Assembly: GCF_039939195.1 (NCBI RefSeq)
Contig: NZ_JBDUUH010000002.1
Coordinates: forward strand, 1-64,000
Direction: 5' to 3'
Origin: Foliimonas ilicis
GTDB lineage: Bacteria; Pseudomonadota; Alphaproteobacteria; Rhizobiales; Rhizobiaceae
Length of the DNA: 64,000 nt
Shown here: in pieces, positions 52,663-60,803 of the stretch
How the letters are laid out: every line of letters begins with the position of its first letter
Position numbering within the stretch: position 1 is the stretch's first letter
Position numbers and translations under genes: made by a program
Notes under the pieces: generated by a model
The model's database searches: none
What the model was told of the DNA's origin: nothing
Seen by the model: only the letters and a program-made list of their open reading frames with translations

Positions 52663-53414
52663 GACGCGAACTCCTGCTCGGTGCGACCGCCGAAGCGTCG
52701 TTCGCGGCGCGAGAACTGATCAAGCGCCTGATTGAGATGATCGGATGTGAAATCCGGCCAGTAGCATGGCATGAAGACCAACTCGCTATATGCCGCCTGC
52801 CAGAGCAGGAAGTTCGAAAGGCGCATTTCGCCGCTGGTGCGGATCACCAGTTCAGGATCGGGAATGCCTGCCGTATCGAGAAATCCGCCAAAGGTTTCAG
52901 CGGTTACGGATTCAAGTTGCAAGTCACCATCCATCGCGGCGCGGGCCATTCTCTTTGCAGCGCGCAATATCTCGTCCCGACCGCCGTAGTTGAAGGCAAT
53001 CACGAGCGTCATATTGCGATTTTCAGCGGTCTTTTCTTCAGCCGCCTCAAGCAATTTGCGGATTTCAGGCTGCAAACCTTCGCGCTCACCGACGATCCGA
53101 ACGCGAACACCATTTCCGTGAAGCTCGTTCAGATCCTTGTGGATGAAGATTTTGAGCAATCCCATAAGGTCGCTCACTTCGGATTGCGGCCGCGTCCAGT
53201 TTTCCGAAGAAAACGCGTAGACCGTCAGCCATGGAATGCCCTTTTGGCCAACTGCGCGAACGATCCGCCGCAATGCCTCCACGCCCGAGCGATGGCCGGC
53301 AACGCGCGGCAGACCGCGCTCCTTGGCCCAACGGCCATTGCCATCCATGATTATCGCGACATGCGCGGGATTGGTCATTGTTCTGTTTTCAGTAGCCTCA
53401 GGCGTTTCCGTCAA
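52659..53414 (-). CDS. uppS: UppS, di-trans,poly-cis-undecaprenyl-diphosphate synthase
   Basis: A cis-prenyltransferase making the C55 lipid carrier for peptidoglycan and LPS. VAIIMDGNGRWAKERGLPR, GHRSGVEALRR, YAFSSENWTRP and RTSGEMRLSNFLLWQAAYSEL (outline) are the five conserved regions in order. TTG 53414 overlaps the frr stop by four bases, giving 251 residues; ATG 53378 (MTNPAHV) would give 239 and matches the family start better, so the start is open. Confidence 0.95.
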   Translation of the reverse strand: MTETPEATENRTMTNPAHVAIIMDGNGRWAKERGLPRVAGHRSGVEALRRIVRAVGQKGIPWLTVYAFSSENWTRPQSEVSDLMGLLKIFIHKDLNELHGNGVRVRIVGEREGLQPEIRKLLEAAEEKTAENRNMTLVIAFNYGGRDEILRAAKRMARAAMDGDLQLESVTAETFGGFLDTAGIPDPELVIRTSGEMRLSNFLLWQAAYSELVFMPCYWPDFTSDHLNQALDQFSRRERRFGGRTEQEFAS

Positions 53415-53965
53415 ACCTGCATGATTTCAGCTTCTTTGCCCGTCAGAAGACTATCGATCGAGCTGATCGTGTCATCGGTCAGCTTCTGCACCTTGTCGGA
53501 TTGAGTGCGGGCATCGTCCTGCGAAATATCGCCGTCTTTTTCGAACTTCTTCAGTTGGTCCATGCCGTCGCGACGCACATGCCTTACCGCGACGCGGGCG
53601 TTTTCAGCATAGGTGTGGGCGATCTTCACCAGTTCCTTGCGGCGCTGTTCGTTCAGTTCCGGCAAGGGAATGCGAAGATTGGTGCCGTCCATGATCGGAT
53701 TGAAGCCGAGATTCGATTCCCGGATCGCGCGATCGACTGCGCCGACAAGCTGCTTGTCCCACACGGAAACCGAAATCATGCGCGGCTCTGGAACTGACAC
53801 GGTCGCAACCTGGCTGATCGGCATGGGCGATCCATAAGCCTGCACCTGAATGGGATCGAGAAGATTGCTCGAAGCGCGTCCGGTACGAAGCGACGCCAAA
53901 TCGTGCTTGTACGCGCTGATGGCACCTTCCATGCGACGCTGCAGATCGTTCAAATCGAAGCTCAT
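53411..53965 (-). CDS. frr: Frr, ribosome recycling factor
   Basis: A 184-residue two-domain protein that, with EF-G, splits post-termination ribosomes. LRTGRASSNLLDPIQVQAYGS in outline, IRIPLPELNEQRRKELVKIA in outline, and VAVRHVRRDGMDQLKK are family blocks. AGGAGGAAAG precedes the ATG. It lies about 33 bases after pyrH and overlaps uppS by four bases, keeping the conserved rpsB-tsf-pyrH-frr-uppS-cdsA order. Confidence 0.98.
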   Translation of the reverse strand: MSFDLNDLQRRMEGAISAYKHDLASLRTGRASSNLLDPIQVQAYGSPMPISQVATVSVPEPRMISVSVWDKQLVGAVDRAIRESNLGFNPIMDGTNLRIPLPELNEQRRKELVKIAHTYAENARVAVRHVRRDGMDQLKKFEKDGDISQDDARTQSDKVQKLTDDTISSIDSLLTGKEAEIMQV

Positions 53966-53998
53966 TCTTTCCTCCTGAATTAGGCGGTCAATTTCGAA

Positions 53999-54721
53999 TT
54001 ACGTTTCGGAGACGACCGTGCAACGGCCAGCCCCTCTGAGAATGTCGCCGAGACCGCCTTCTTCATGTATCGAATAGACGATTATCGGTATGTTGTTTTC
54101 GCGTGCAAGCGCAATCGCCGCCGTATCCATGATCGACAGGCCTTTGACCAGCACCTCCTGGTGGGTGATCCTGTCATAGCGCGTTGCGGTCGGATCTTTT
54201 TTCGGATCGGCCGAATAGACGCCGTCGACTTGCGTGCCCTTCAAAAGCGCGTCCGCGCCGATTTCGGCGGCCCTTAGAGCCGCTGCCGAATCCGTGGTGA
54301 AGAAGGGGTTGCCCGTGCCGCCGGCGAAGATGACGACCTTGCCGGCATTCATGTAGGCGGTCGCCTGGCGCTGCGAGAAGCTTTCGCAAATCTCTGGCAT
54401 GGCAATTGCCGAGAGAACAACCGTTTCCACGCCAAGCTTGACCAGCGAGGTGCGCAGCGCCAGCGAATTGATGACGGTTGCCAGCATTCCCATGTGGTCG
54501 CCGGTTACGCGGTCGCCGCCCTTGGAAGCGACTGCAACGCCGCGGAAGATGTTTCCGCCGCCGATCACCACGCCGACCTCAACACCCAGCGAGCGGGCTT
54601 CGGCTATGTCTGCGGCGATGCGATCCACCACCGAAACGTCGATCCCGAACCCCTGTTCGCCCATCAATGCTTCGCCGGAAGCTTTGAGCAGCACGCGGCG
54701 ATATAGGGGCTTAGATGTCAT
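53999..54721 (-). CDS. pyrH: PyrH, UMP kinase
   Basis: A 240-residue amino-acid-kinase-fold hexamer that phosphorylates UMP. RVLLKASGEALMG, VGVVIGGGNIFRG, GDHMGMLATVINSLAL, and AGGTGNPFFTTDSAAALRA are family motifs. It follows tsf by about 120 bases that contain a large hairpin, so it may be partly uncoupled from rpsB-tsf. Its product pathway leads to PyrG, also in this window. Confidence 0.98.
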   Translation of the reverse strand: MTSKPLYRRVLLKASGEALMGEQGFGIDVSVVDRIAADIAEARSLGVEVGVVIGGGNIFRGVAVASKGGDRVTGDHMGMLATVINSLALRTSLVKLGVETVVLSAIAMPEICESFSQRQATAYMNAGKVVIFAGGTGNPFFTTDSAAALRAAEIGADALLKGTQVDGVYSADPKKDPTATRYDRITHQEVLVKGLSIMDTAAIALARENNIPIIVYSIHEEGGLGDILRGAGRCTVVSET

Positions 54722-54760
54722 CAGGGGCCTCGTGGAACACTATCTTGGCTGTCCGATACA

Positions 54761-54794
54761 CGAAGGGCGCCGCGATGTCACGCGGCGCCCTTCG
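54761..54794 (-). terminator. 14-bp perfect stem between tsf and pyrH
   Basis: CGAAGGGCGCCGCG (54761-54774), loop ATGTCA, CGCGGCGCCCTTCG (54781-54794). The stem is extremely stable but the minus-strand sequence after it (TGTATCGG) has no T-run. It may attenuate read-through from rpsB-tsf into pyrH or protect the tsf 3' end. Confidence 0.5.
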
Positions 54795-54839
54795 TCAAAT
54801 CGATGCTGGCAACGAATCCCACAAGGGATTGATGCTGCG

Positions 54840-55763
54840 TTACTTTTTAACCGCTGCTGCTACTTCCGCTGCGAAGTCGGTTTCTTCCTTCTCGATGCCT
54901 TCGCCAAGAGCGAAACGCAGGAAGCCGGTGAGCTTTGCAGGAGCGCCGATTTCCTTTTCAGCTTCCTTGAGAGCCTGCTCGACCGTCACATCGGGGTTGA
55001 GAACGAAGGCCTGCTTGAGCAGAACGACTTCCTCGTAGAACTTGCGCATACGGCCTTCCACCATCTTTTCGATGATGTTTTCCGGCTTGCCGGATTCGCG
55101 AGCCTGATCCGAGAAAAGCGCCTTTTCACGAGCAACTGCCGAAGCGTCGACTTCTTCAGCCGTCAGTGCGAGCGGGTTGGTCGCTGCGACATGCATGGCA
55201 ACCTGACGCGCAAAAGCGCGGGCGGCATCTGCATTGCCGGTCGTCTCGATAGCAACCAGAACACCGAGCTTGCCGAGGTTGTCGGCAACCGCGTTGTGCA
55301 CATAGGTTGCGACAGCGCCGTTCGAAACCGAAAGCTTTGCCGAGCGGCGGAACGAGAGGTTTTCGCCGATCGTGCCGACAGCGTCCTTGATTGCGTCAAC
55401 GACGGATTTGTCGGAGCCCGGATATTTTGCAGCCGAAACAGTCTCGCTCGAACCGTCGGTCGCCAGAGCGACCTGCGAGACGTTGCGGACGATGTCCTGG
55501 AACGCGTCGTTGCGTGCAACGAAGTCGGTTTCCGAATTGACTTCGACGACAACCGCGCCGCTTGCATCGGATGCAACGCCGATTAGACCTTCGGCAGCCG
55601 TGCGGCCAGCCTTCTTGTCGGCCTTGGAGATACCCTTCTTGCGCAGCCAATCGACCGCTGCTTCGATATCGCCGTTCGTTTCGTTCAGCGCTGCCTTGCA
55701 GTCCATCATGCCTGCGCCGGTCAGGTCGCGCAGTTCTTTGACCTGTGCTGCCGTAATGCTCAT
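54840..55763 (-). CDS. tsf: Tsf, elongation factor Ts
   Basis: A 307-residue nucleotide-exchange factor for EF-Tu. The N-terminal UBA-like domain ends in RDLTGAGMMDCKAAL; EAVDWLRKKGISKADKKAGR (outline), VEVNSETDFVARND, and the later dimer core with MHVAATNP follow. ATG 55763 has AAAGAGG upstream; the frame is open 14 codons further without homology. It is preceded by rpsB with a hairpin-rich spacer of 114 bases. Confidence 0.98.
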   Translation of the reverse strand: MSITAAQVKELRDLTGAGMMDCKAALNETNGDIEAAVDWLRKKGISKADKKAGRTAAEGLIGVASDASGAVVVEVNSETDFVARNDAFQDIVRNVSQVALATDGSSETVSAAKYPGSDKSVVDAIKDAVGTIGENLSFRRSAKLSVSNGAVATYVHNAVADNLGKLGVLVAIETTGNADAARAFARQVAMHVAATNPLALTAEEVDASAVAREKALFSDQARESGKPENIIEKMVEGRMRKFYEEVVLLKQAFVLNPDVTVEQALKEAEKEIGAPAKLTGFLRFALGEGIEKEETDFAAEVAAAVKK

Positions 55764-55790
55764 TGTGACCTCTTTGTTCGAAATGCGTTC

Positions 55791-55844
55791 GCGCACCATC
55801 GACAATCGATGATGCGCCGGACGCCGGCGCGACGATGCGCGCCG
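55791..55844 (-). promoter_or_regulatory. Two hairpins in the rpsB-tsf spacer
   Basis: GCGCACCATCGA/TCGATGATGCGC (55791-55802 and 55806-55817, one mismatch, loop CAA) and CGGCGCG/CGCGCCG (55825-55831 and 55838-55844, perfect). They lie between the rpsB stop and the tsf ribosome-binding site, where partial termination or mRNA processing could set the S2 to EF-Ts ratio. Neither is followed by a T-run. Confidence 0.45.
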
Positions 55845-55877
55845 AACATCAACGATTTAAGACCTGTCGGCCTTAAC

Positions 55878-56657
55878 TTATGCTTCCGGCTTTTCGGCCG
55901 GGGCTTCGCTCAAAGCAGGCTCAATCGGAGCTTCTTCGGAAGCGCCGACATCAACGCCGAACGAACCCTGCTGACGCGCAATGCCGTCGATGGCAGCGCG
56001 GGCTGCGAGGTCGCAATAGAGCGAGATCGCACGGGCCGCGTCGTCATTGCCGGGGATCGGGAAGTCGATGCGGTCCGGATCGCAGTTGGAATCGATGATC
56101 GCAACGACCGGGATGCCAAGACGCTTGGCTTCCTGAATGGCGATTGCTTCCTTGTTGGTGTCGATCACGAACATCAGGTCAGGCGTCGAGCCCATGTCCT
56201 TGATGCCGCCGAGAGCCTTGTTGAGCTTCTCGCGTTCGCGGTCGAGGTTCAGACGCTCCTTCTTGGTGAAGCCCTGAGCTTCGCCAGCCAGCATCTCGTC
56301 GAGCTTGCGCAGGCGAGCGATGGAGTTGGAGATCGTCTTCCAGTTGGTCAGCATGCCGCCGAGCCAGCGCGAATTGACGTAATACTGAGCCGAACGCTGA
56401 GCAGCGTCCGCCACGATGTCCGAAGCCTGGCGCTTCGTGCCGACGAACAGAACGCGGCCGCCCTTGGCGACGGTGTCCGAAATCTGCTTCAGAGCCTGGT
56501 GCAGCAAAGGCACGGTCTGGCTGAGGTCGATGACGTGGATGTTGTTGCGTGCGCCGTAGATGTAAGGCGCCATTTTCGGGTTCCAGCGGTGAGTCTGGTG
56601 GCCGAAGTGAACACCAGCTTCCAAAAGCTGGCGCATGCTGAAATCAGGCAGAGCCAT
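55878..56657 (-). CDS. rpsB: RpsB, 30S ribosomal protein S2
   Basis: A 259-residue ribosomal protein: MRQLLEAGVHFGHQTHRWNPKM (outline) with the GVHFGHQ signature, RVLFVGTKRQA, YYVNSRWLGGMLTNW, PDLMFVIDTNKEAIAIQEA (outline) and IPGNDDAARAI. A Pro/Glu/Ala tail follows. GGAAAGGAAAA precedes the ATG. It heads the long operon that runs through tsf, pyrH and frr towards the lipid A genes; a promoter and structured leader lie upstream. Confidence 0.98.
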   Translation of the reverse strand: MALPDFSMRQLLEAGVHFGHQTHRWNPKMAPYIYGARNNIHVIDLSQTVPLLHQALKQISDTVAKGGRVLFVGTKRQASDIVADAAQRSAQYYVNSRWLGGMLTNWKTISNSIARLRKLDEMLAGEAQGFTKKERLNLDREREKLNKALGGIKDMGSTPDLMFVIDTNKEAIAIQEAKRLGIPVVAIIDSNCDPDRIDFPIPGNDDAARAISLYCDLAARAAIDGIARQQGSFGVDVGASEEAPIEPALSEAPAEKPEA

Positions 56658-56775
56658 TCTAGTTTTCCTTTCCGGTTGGCCTCCACGGACACCGACGCTT
56701 CGGGACTATCCCTCTGCGCCACCGGAGGTTTCTGTCGGATTTCTCCCGAGCAGACACCAAAGTCCGTGTGTGGAA
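56658..56775 (-). promoter_or_regulatory. Probable structured 5' leader of rpsB
   Basis: Downstream of the candidate promoter about 115 bases of leader precede rpsB. CCTCC (about 56731) can pair with GGAGG (about 56682), enclosing a GGGATAGTCCC mini-hairpin. Ribosomal protein S2 represses its own mRNA in other bacteria through a leader structure; whether this leader does so is inference. Confidence 0.35.
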
Positions 56776-56783
56776 TGAGCGCG

Positions 56784-56812
56784 CATATAACTGCACCTTT
56801 GCGCAAAAGCAA
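56784..56812 (-). promoter_or_regulatory. Candidate promoter of the rpsB operon
   Basis: On the minus strand TTGCTT (56812-56807), 17 bases, TATATG (56789-56784). This is a good sigma-70-type match for the group, about 130 bases upstream of rpsB. Confidence 0.5.
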
Positions 56813-56907
56813 GCGGAGCCAAGCTTTTCACATGCGCTTCGGCTTACGGGTGCAACGCACAAAGAGTTCGGGTGCGTTGCACAACGTTACTTGTGCCTTA
56901 TGGCGCT

Positions 56908-56936
56908 TTGATGGTTGCTTGGTGCTTTCACATAAA
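56908..56936 (+). promoter_or_regulatory. Candidate promoter of the GMC oxidoreductase gene
   Basis: TTGATG (56908-56913), 17 bases, CATAAA (56931-56936), followed by a very short leader before ATG 56951. Moderate match only. Confidence 0.35.
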
Positions 56937-56950
56937 TTGAATTGCTTGAA

Positions 56951-58585
56951 ATGATTTTTGAATTTTCCGATACGGGCCAGCAATCAGATAGCGATGTCTG
57001 TATCGTGGGAGCCGGTCCGGTCGGTCTCGCCCTTGCATTCAAATGCGCCGCTCAAGGCCTCTCGGTTACGGTTCTGGAATCAGGTGGCGCCGACACCGAC
57101 AACGACCAGAATGTGCTTGGCCCAGTCGAGATCCTGACGCCGCATCACGCCGAAACAAGCCTCACAACGAGACGCGGTATCGGCGGAACCTCCATTCTCT
57201 GGGGCGGCCGCTGCGTCACGCTCGACGACATCGATTTTCAGCCACGCGATTTCGTCGCCTTTTCAGGCTGGCCGATAAGTCACCGCGAAATCGCCCAACA
57301 TTATGACGAGGCGCTGTCGTTTCTCGGCTACGGTCGCGACGACGATGCTCTCCGGCTGGCAGCAGCCGAAGCATCGGGCGATATCGTCGACGATTTCCTT
57401 GAACGCTGGAGCGCAAAGCCGGACCTCAAAGATTTGCATGAAGCCCAGTTGCGCAAATCGGAGCGCATCACGGTCCGGCTCGGATCGACCGTCACCGCGA
57501 TCGCCTTGGATGCGTCCGGGGCCAAAGTAACCGGTGTCCACGTCCGATCACGAGGAAGCGATTCTTTTATACGGGCGAAATCTTATGTGCTGGCCAGCGG
57601 TGGCCTCGAAAACGCTCGTCTTCTCCTGGCGGCCCAGCAGCTTTGGCCCGATAAATTCGGGGGGCCGGATGGGGCGCTTGGGAGATTTTATTGCGGCCAC
57701 CTCACCGGCTATCTCGCAGCGATCCGTTTTGCGAAGCCCGATTTCGCCAAGCGCCTCTGGTACCGAAAGAATCGCGATGGCTCGCACATACGGCGGCGGC
57801 TGGCGCTTAGCCAGGAAGCGCAACTGAAGCACTCGCTGCTGAACGGCGCGTTCTGGCTCGACAGTTTCTCGGTTGCAGACCCTGAACATGGCAGCGGCGC
57901 ACTGTCGATGCTCTATGTCTGCATGGCTATGCTCGGTCTCTATCCGAAGGTGGGAAATGGTCTTGCGCCCTCGCCCACCGAACCGAAAGCGCGAAATTAT
58001 CGCCGGCATTTTTCCAATATCCGGCAGGATCCCCGGCTTCTTACCGGCACGTTTCACGTTCTTTCGCAGCTTGTAGGAAGGCGACTCGGAAAGAAAATCT
58101 TTGCTCTCGCCAATCCCGAGAACCATTATCTGCTGCGCTATCACACCGAACAGGTGCCCGATCCGACCAGTCGCGCCACTTTAAGCGAGCGCGAGGACGG
58201 GGCAGCACTACCGCGCCTGAGCGTCGATTTTCATTTCCAGAAGCAGGATGTCGAATCGGTCGTCCGGTCTCACGAAATCATCGATGAATGGCTTCAAAGC
58301 GAGGGAATCGGCCGACTTCACTATCTGACCGCACCCGAACGCCGCGATGAAGCCGTGCTCAATCAGGCGCTGGATGGCTATCATCAGATCGGGCTGACGC
58401 GGATGTCGGAAAGCCAATCGACCGGCGTGGTCGATCGCAACTGCCGGGTTCACGATGTCGCGAATCTATTCGTCGCAGGAAGCTCGGTGTTTCCGACTGC
58501 GGGACAGGCAAACCCGACGCTTCCCGCGGTAGCGCTCGCCTTGCGGCTCGCAGATCATCTCGGAAATCTGGTAAAACGCGTCTAA
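56951..58585 (+). CDS. GMC-family FAD oxidoreductase
   Basis: A 544-residue flavoenzyme of the glucose-methanol-choline family. The FAD dinucleotide motif is VCIVGAGPVGLALAFKCA near the N-terminus; GGIGGTSILWGGRC-like RRGIGGTSILWGGR is the second signature. The C-terminal catalytic region has GYHQIGLTRMS (candidate active-site His) and FPTAGQANPTLPAVALA (candidate Asn). The substrate is unknown; close families oxidise sugars or alcohols. ATG 56951 is used although a TTG three codons earlier is in frame. It stands alone, divergent from rpsB and convergent with eipB, with no partner gene such as a cytochrome or small subunit. Confidence 0.87.
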   Translation: MIFEFSDTGQQSDSDVCIVGAGPVGLALAFKCAAQGLSVTVLESGGADTDNDQNVLGPVEILTPHHAETSLTTRRGIGGTSILWGGRCVTLDDIDFQPRDFVAFSGWPISHREIAQHYDEALSFLGYGRDDDALRLAAAEASGDIVDDFLERWSAKPDLKDLHEAQLRKSERITVRLGSTVTAIALDASGAKVTGVHVRSRGSDSFIRAKSYVLASGGLENARLLLAAQQLWPDKFGGPDGALGRFYCGHLTGYLAAIRFAKPDFAKRLWYRKNRDGSHIRRRLALSQEAQLKHSLLNGAFWLDSFSVADPEHGSGALSMLYVCMAMLGLYPKVGNGLAPSPTEPKARNYRRHFSNIRQDPRLLTGTFHVLSQLVGRRLGKKIFALANPENHYLLRYHTEQVPDPTSRATLSEREDGAALPRLSVDFHFQKQDVESVVRSHEIIDEWLQSEGIGRLHYLTAPERRDEAVLNQALDGYHQIGLTRMSESQSTGVVDRNCRVHDVANLFVAGSSVFPTAGQANPTLPAVALALRLADHLGNLVKRV

Positions 58586-58590
58586 GCGCT

Positions 58591-59421
58591 TTACTTGTCG
58601 CAGGTCTGCTTTGGCGCAGGCTTGAACAGCGAAAGATTGACCAGCTTACCCGTCATGGAAAACTCGCCGTAATCCATCAGCAGGTCGCGCGTCAGGCCAT
58701 TTTCATGAAGCTTGAAGCTGATCCTGTATTCCGGCACCTCTTCGCCGCCGCCATTGTCGAGATCGAAATAGGCGATATCAACCGGCCAGTAGGCGTCTTT
58801 TTCAAGACCGGCCAGTACCGGGCGCTCCGGGTCGTCTGACTTCACTTCGCTCTTCTTGCCGACGACGACGGTCGTCGTCATCACCTTGTCGGCGTCTTCG
58901 GAGCCATCGAACAGATTGGTCTCGTAGAAGGTTTCGCCCTTCTCCGCCTTGTCGATCATTTCCACCAGATGCTGGGTTGGAAACTGCGTCTTGCCGAGTT
59001 CGAGACTGTTGGCATCCGGCTTGTCGATCTGCACCTTGAGGCCGGACGGCTCGACTTCCGCCGTGCCTTTCAGTTCCCGATCCAGATTCTGATCGACGAA
59101 GGATTTGGTGACGAAATTGAACGTCTTTCCGTCTCCGCCCTCGAAAGTCGTCGTCTGCTGATCCGTCATTTGCGACTTATCACCCGTCTGTATCTGGGTC
59201 ACGAAGCGGAAATTGACGGTGTAGCCTTCGCAAGGTGATCCGTTGAATTCGTAGACCATGCGGCCAGACAGACCCGTAATGCCCGAACGATCGGAGGCCT
59301 TGTCCAATACGAGGTCATAGACAGCGCGGTGCGGCGCAAGGACAGGTGCTGCCGAGGCTTGCGCCGAAAAAAATACCAGGGTCGAAAACAGGGAAAGCGG
59401 AACGAGGCGCGATGCGCGCAT
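58591..59421 (-). CDS. eipB: EipB-like periplasmic cell-envelope integrity protein (DUF1849)
   Basis: A 276-residue secreted protein: signal peptide (LVPLSLFSTLVFFSAQASA) and a DUF1849 domain over the rest, beginning LAPHRAVYDLVLDKASDRSGITG in outline. Two cysteines, C64 (GSPCEGY) and C274 (QTCDK at the C-terminus), match the pair that forms the disulphide in Brucella EipB, a beta-spiral periplasmic protein needed for envelope integrity. ATG 59421 has GGAG upstream; the frame is open 48 codons further without homology. It is divergent from the RidA-like gene and convergent with the GMC gene, six bases apart. Confidence 0.85.
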   Translation of the reverse strand: MRASRLVPLSLFSTLVFFSAQASAAPVLAPHRAVYDLVLDKASDRSGITGLSGRMVYEFNGSPCEGYTVNFRFVTQIQTGDKSQMTDQQTTTFEGGDGKTFNFVTKSFVDQNLDRELKGTAEVEPSGLKVQIDKPDANSLELGKTQFPTQHLVEMIDKAEKGETFYETNLFDGSEDADKVMTTTVVVGKKSEVKSDDPERPVLAGLEKDAYWPVDIAYFDLDNGGGEEVPEYRISFKLHENGLTRDLLMDYGEFSMTGKLVNLSLFKPAPKQTCDK

Positions 59422-59552
59422 GAACGAACTCCATTCGACGGCATGAATACCGCTGTGAAAGTTGGGCATTCTAAAAAAAGTCGTGGCGGAAGCGAGGCAA
59501 AAATAGCAGTTTCCAGCAGTACCAGTATCAAACATCAAAAGAGGTAAACGCA

Positions 59553-60017
59553 ATGAGCGACACAATCGAGAGCCGTCTGGCAGATTTGGGAATTACGCTG
59601 CCAGTCGCCGCTGCACCTGCCGCGAATTACGTTCCTTTCGTTCAGACCGGAAATTTCGTGTTCACCGCGGGCCAGTTGCCTCTCAAGGATGGAAAACTGG
59701 CGGCAAGCGGATTGCTCGGGCGCGATCTCGACACCAAAGCGGGCCAGGAAGCCGCAAAGCTTTGCGCAATCAACATTCTGGCGCAGGCAAAAGCCGCACT
59801 AGGCGATCTCGAAAAGATCAAAAAGCTGGTGAAGATCACCGTATTCGTCGCTTCCGACACCGGCTTTACCGAACAGCACCTCGTGGCCAACGGCGCATCC
59901 GACTTCCTGGTGGAAGTGCTCGGCGAGCGCGGAAAGCACGCACGTTCCGCGGTTGGCACGGCAGTTTTGCCGCTGAATGCCGCCGTCGAGATCGAAGCCA
60001 TTATTGAAACCGCGTGA
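59553..60017 (+). CDS. RidA/YjgF-family protein
   Basis: A 154-residue member of the Rid superfamily, with VQTGNFVFTAGQLPLKDGKL, the strand KKLVKITVFVASDTGFTEQHLVANGASDFL (outline), and ARSAVGTAVLPLNAAVEIEAI containing the region where the active-site Arg (in the KHARSAVG segment) sits. RidA proper deaminates reactive enamines such as 2-aminoacrylate; this subgroup is longer and its activity is not proven. AGAGG precedes the ATG. It is followed after 10 bases by the GDPD gene. Confidence 0.88.
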   Translation: MSDTIESRLADLGITLPVAAAPAANYVPFVQTGNFVFTAGQLPLKDGKLAASGLLGRDLDTKAGQEAAKLCAINILAQAKAALGDLEKIKKLVKITVFVASDTGFTEQHLVANGASDFLVEVLGERGKHARSAVGTAVLPLNAAVEIEAIIETA

Positions 60018-60026
60018 GTTGCCTCA

Positions 60027-60752
60027 ATGTCCGACATTTCCTGGCTGACCAGCCGGCCGATTGCCCATCGCGGCTATCACGACCTGAACAATAAAATCTG
60101 GGAAAATACCCTCTCCGCCTTCGGTCGAGCGATCAAAAAGGGCTACGCGATCGAATGCGACGTGCATTTGTCGTCGGATGGCGTTCCAGTCGTTTTTCAT
60201 GATGACGGCTTGAAGCGTCTTGCTGGAACGGACGGTTATGTGTGGCAGCGAACGGCTGCGGAATTTGGTGCCATGCAGATTGGCGGCACCGCCGACCACG
60301 CTCCCACCCTCAAGGAAATGCTCGACTTCGTTGCCGGGCGCGTGCCGCTCGTCATCGAGCTGAAAGGTACACCGGGAAAGGATGATGGACTGGTCGAGCG
60401 TGTCTGCACGCTTCTGCGCGCCTACGAAGGACAAGCCGCGATCATGTCCTTCGATCATTGGCTGATCCGCGAATTTCCCAAACACGCCGAAGGAATTCCG
60501 GCGGGGCTGACAGCATGGGGTTCAGAACAACACGAGCTGGAAGCGCATTTCGCCATGCTCGGCAACGGCATTTCCTTCGTATCTTACGCCGTTGACCATC
60601 TGCCGAACCCGTTCGTCAGTTTTGTGCGTGGCAAGCTTGGGATGCCGGTCATCACCTGGACGGTTCGAAACGACAAGGCGGTAGCGCAGACATTCGAACA
60701 TGCGGATCAAATGACGTTCGAAGGCTTCGAACCCGAAGCCGCTTCCGTTTAA
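60027..60752 (+). CDS. Glycerophosphodiester phosphodiesterase
   Basis: A 241-residue cytosolic GDPD TIM-barrel enzyme that releases glycerol-3-phosphate from glycerophosphodiesters. RPIAHRGYHD and ENTLSAFGRAIKKGYAIECDVHLSSDGVPVVFHD (outline) give the metal and catalytic residues (HRG, E..D, HD). There is no signal peptide, so it acts on internal turnover products. It is the second gene of a short plus-strand group with RidA, DUF482 and HIT genes. Confidence 0.92.
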   Translation: MSDISWLTSRPIAHRGYHDLNNKIWENTLSAFGRAIKKGYAIECDVHLSSDGVPVVFHDDGLKRLAGTDGYVWQRTAAEFGAMQIGGTADHAPTLKEMLDFVAGRVPLVIELKGTPGKDDGLVERVCTLLRAYEGQAAIMSFDHWLIREFPKHAEGIPAGLTAWGSEQHELEAHFAMLGNGISFVSYAVDHLPNPFVSFVRGKLGMPVITWTVRNDKAVAQTFEHADQMTFEGFEPEAASV

Positions 60753-60803
60753 AGCGAACATGCCACCCATTGTTTTGCCGTTGCCAAGGCGTAAGTAAGC
60801 GAC

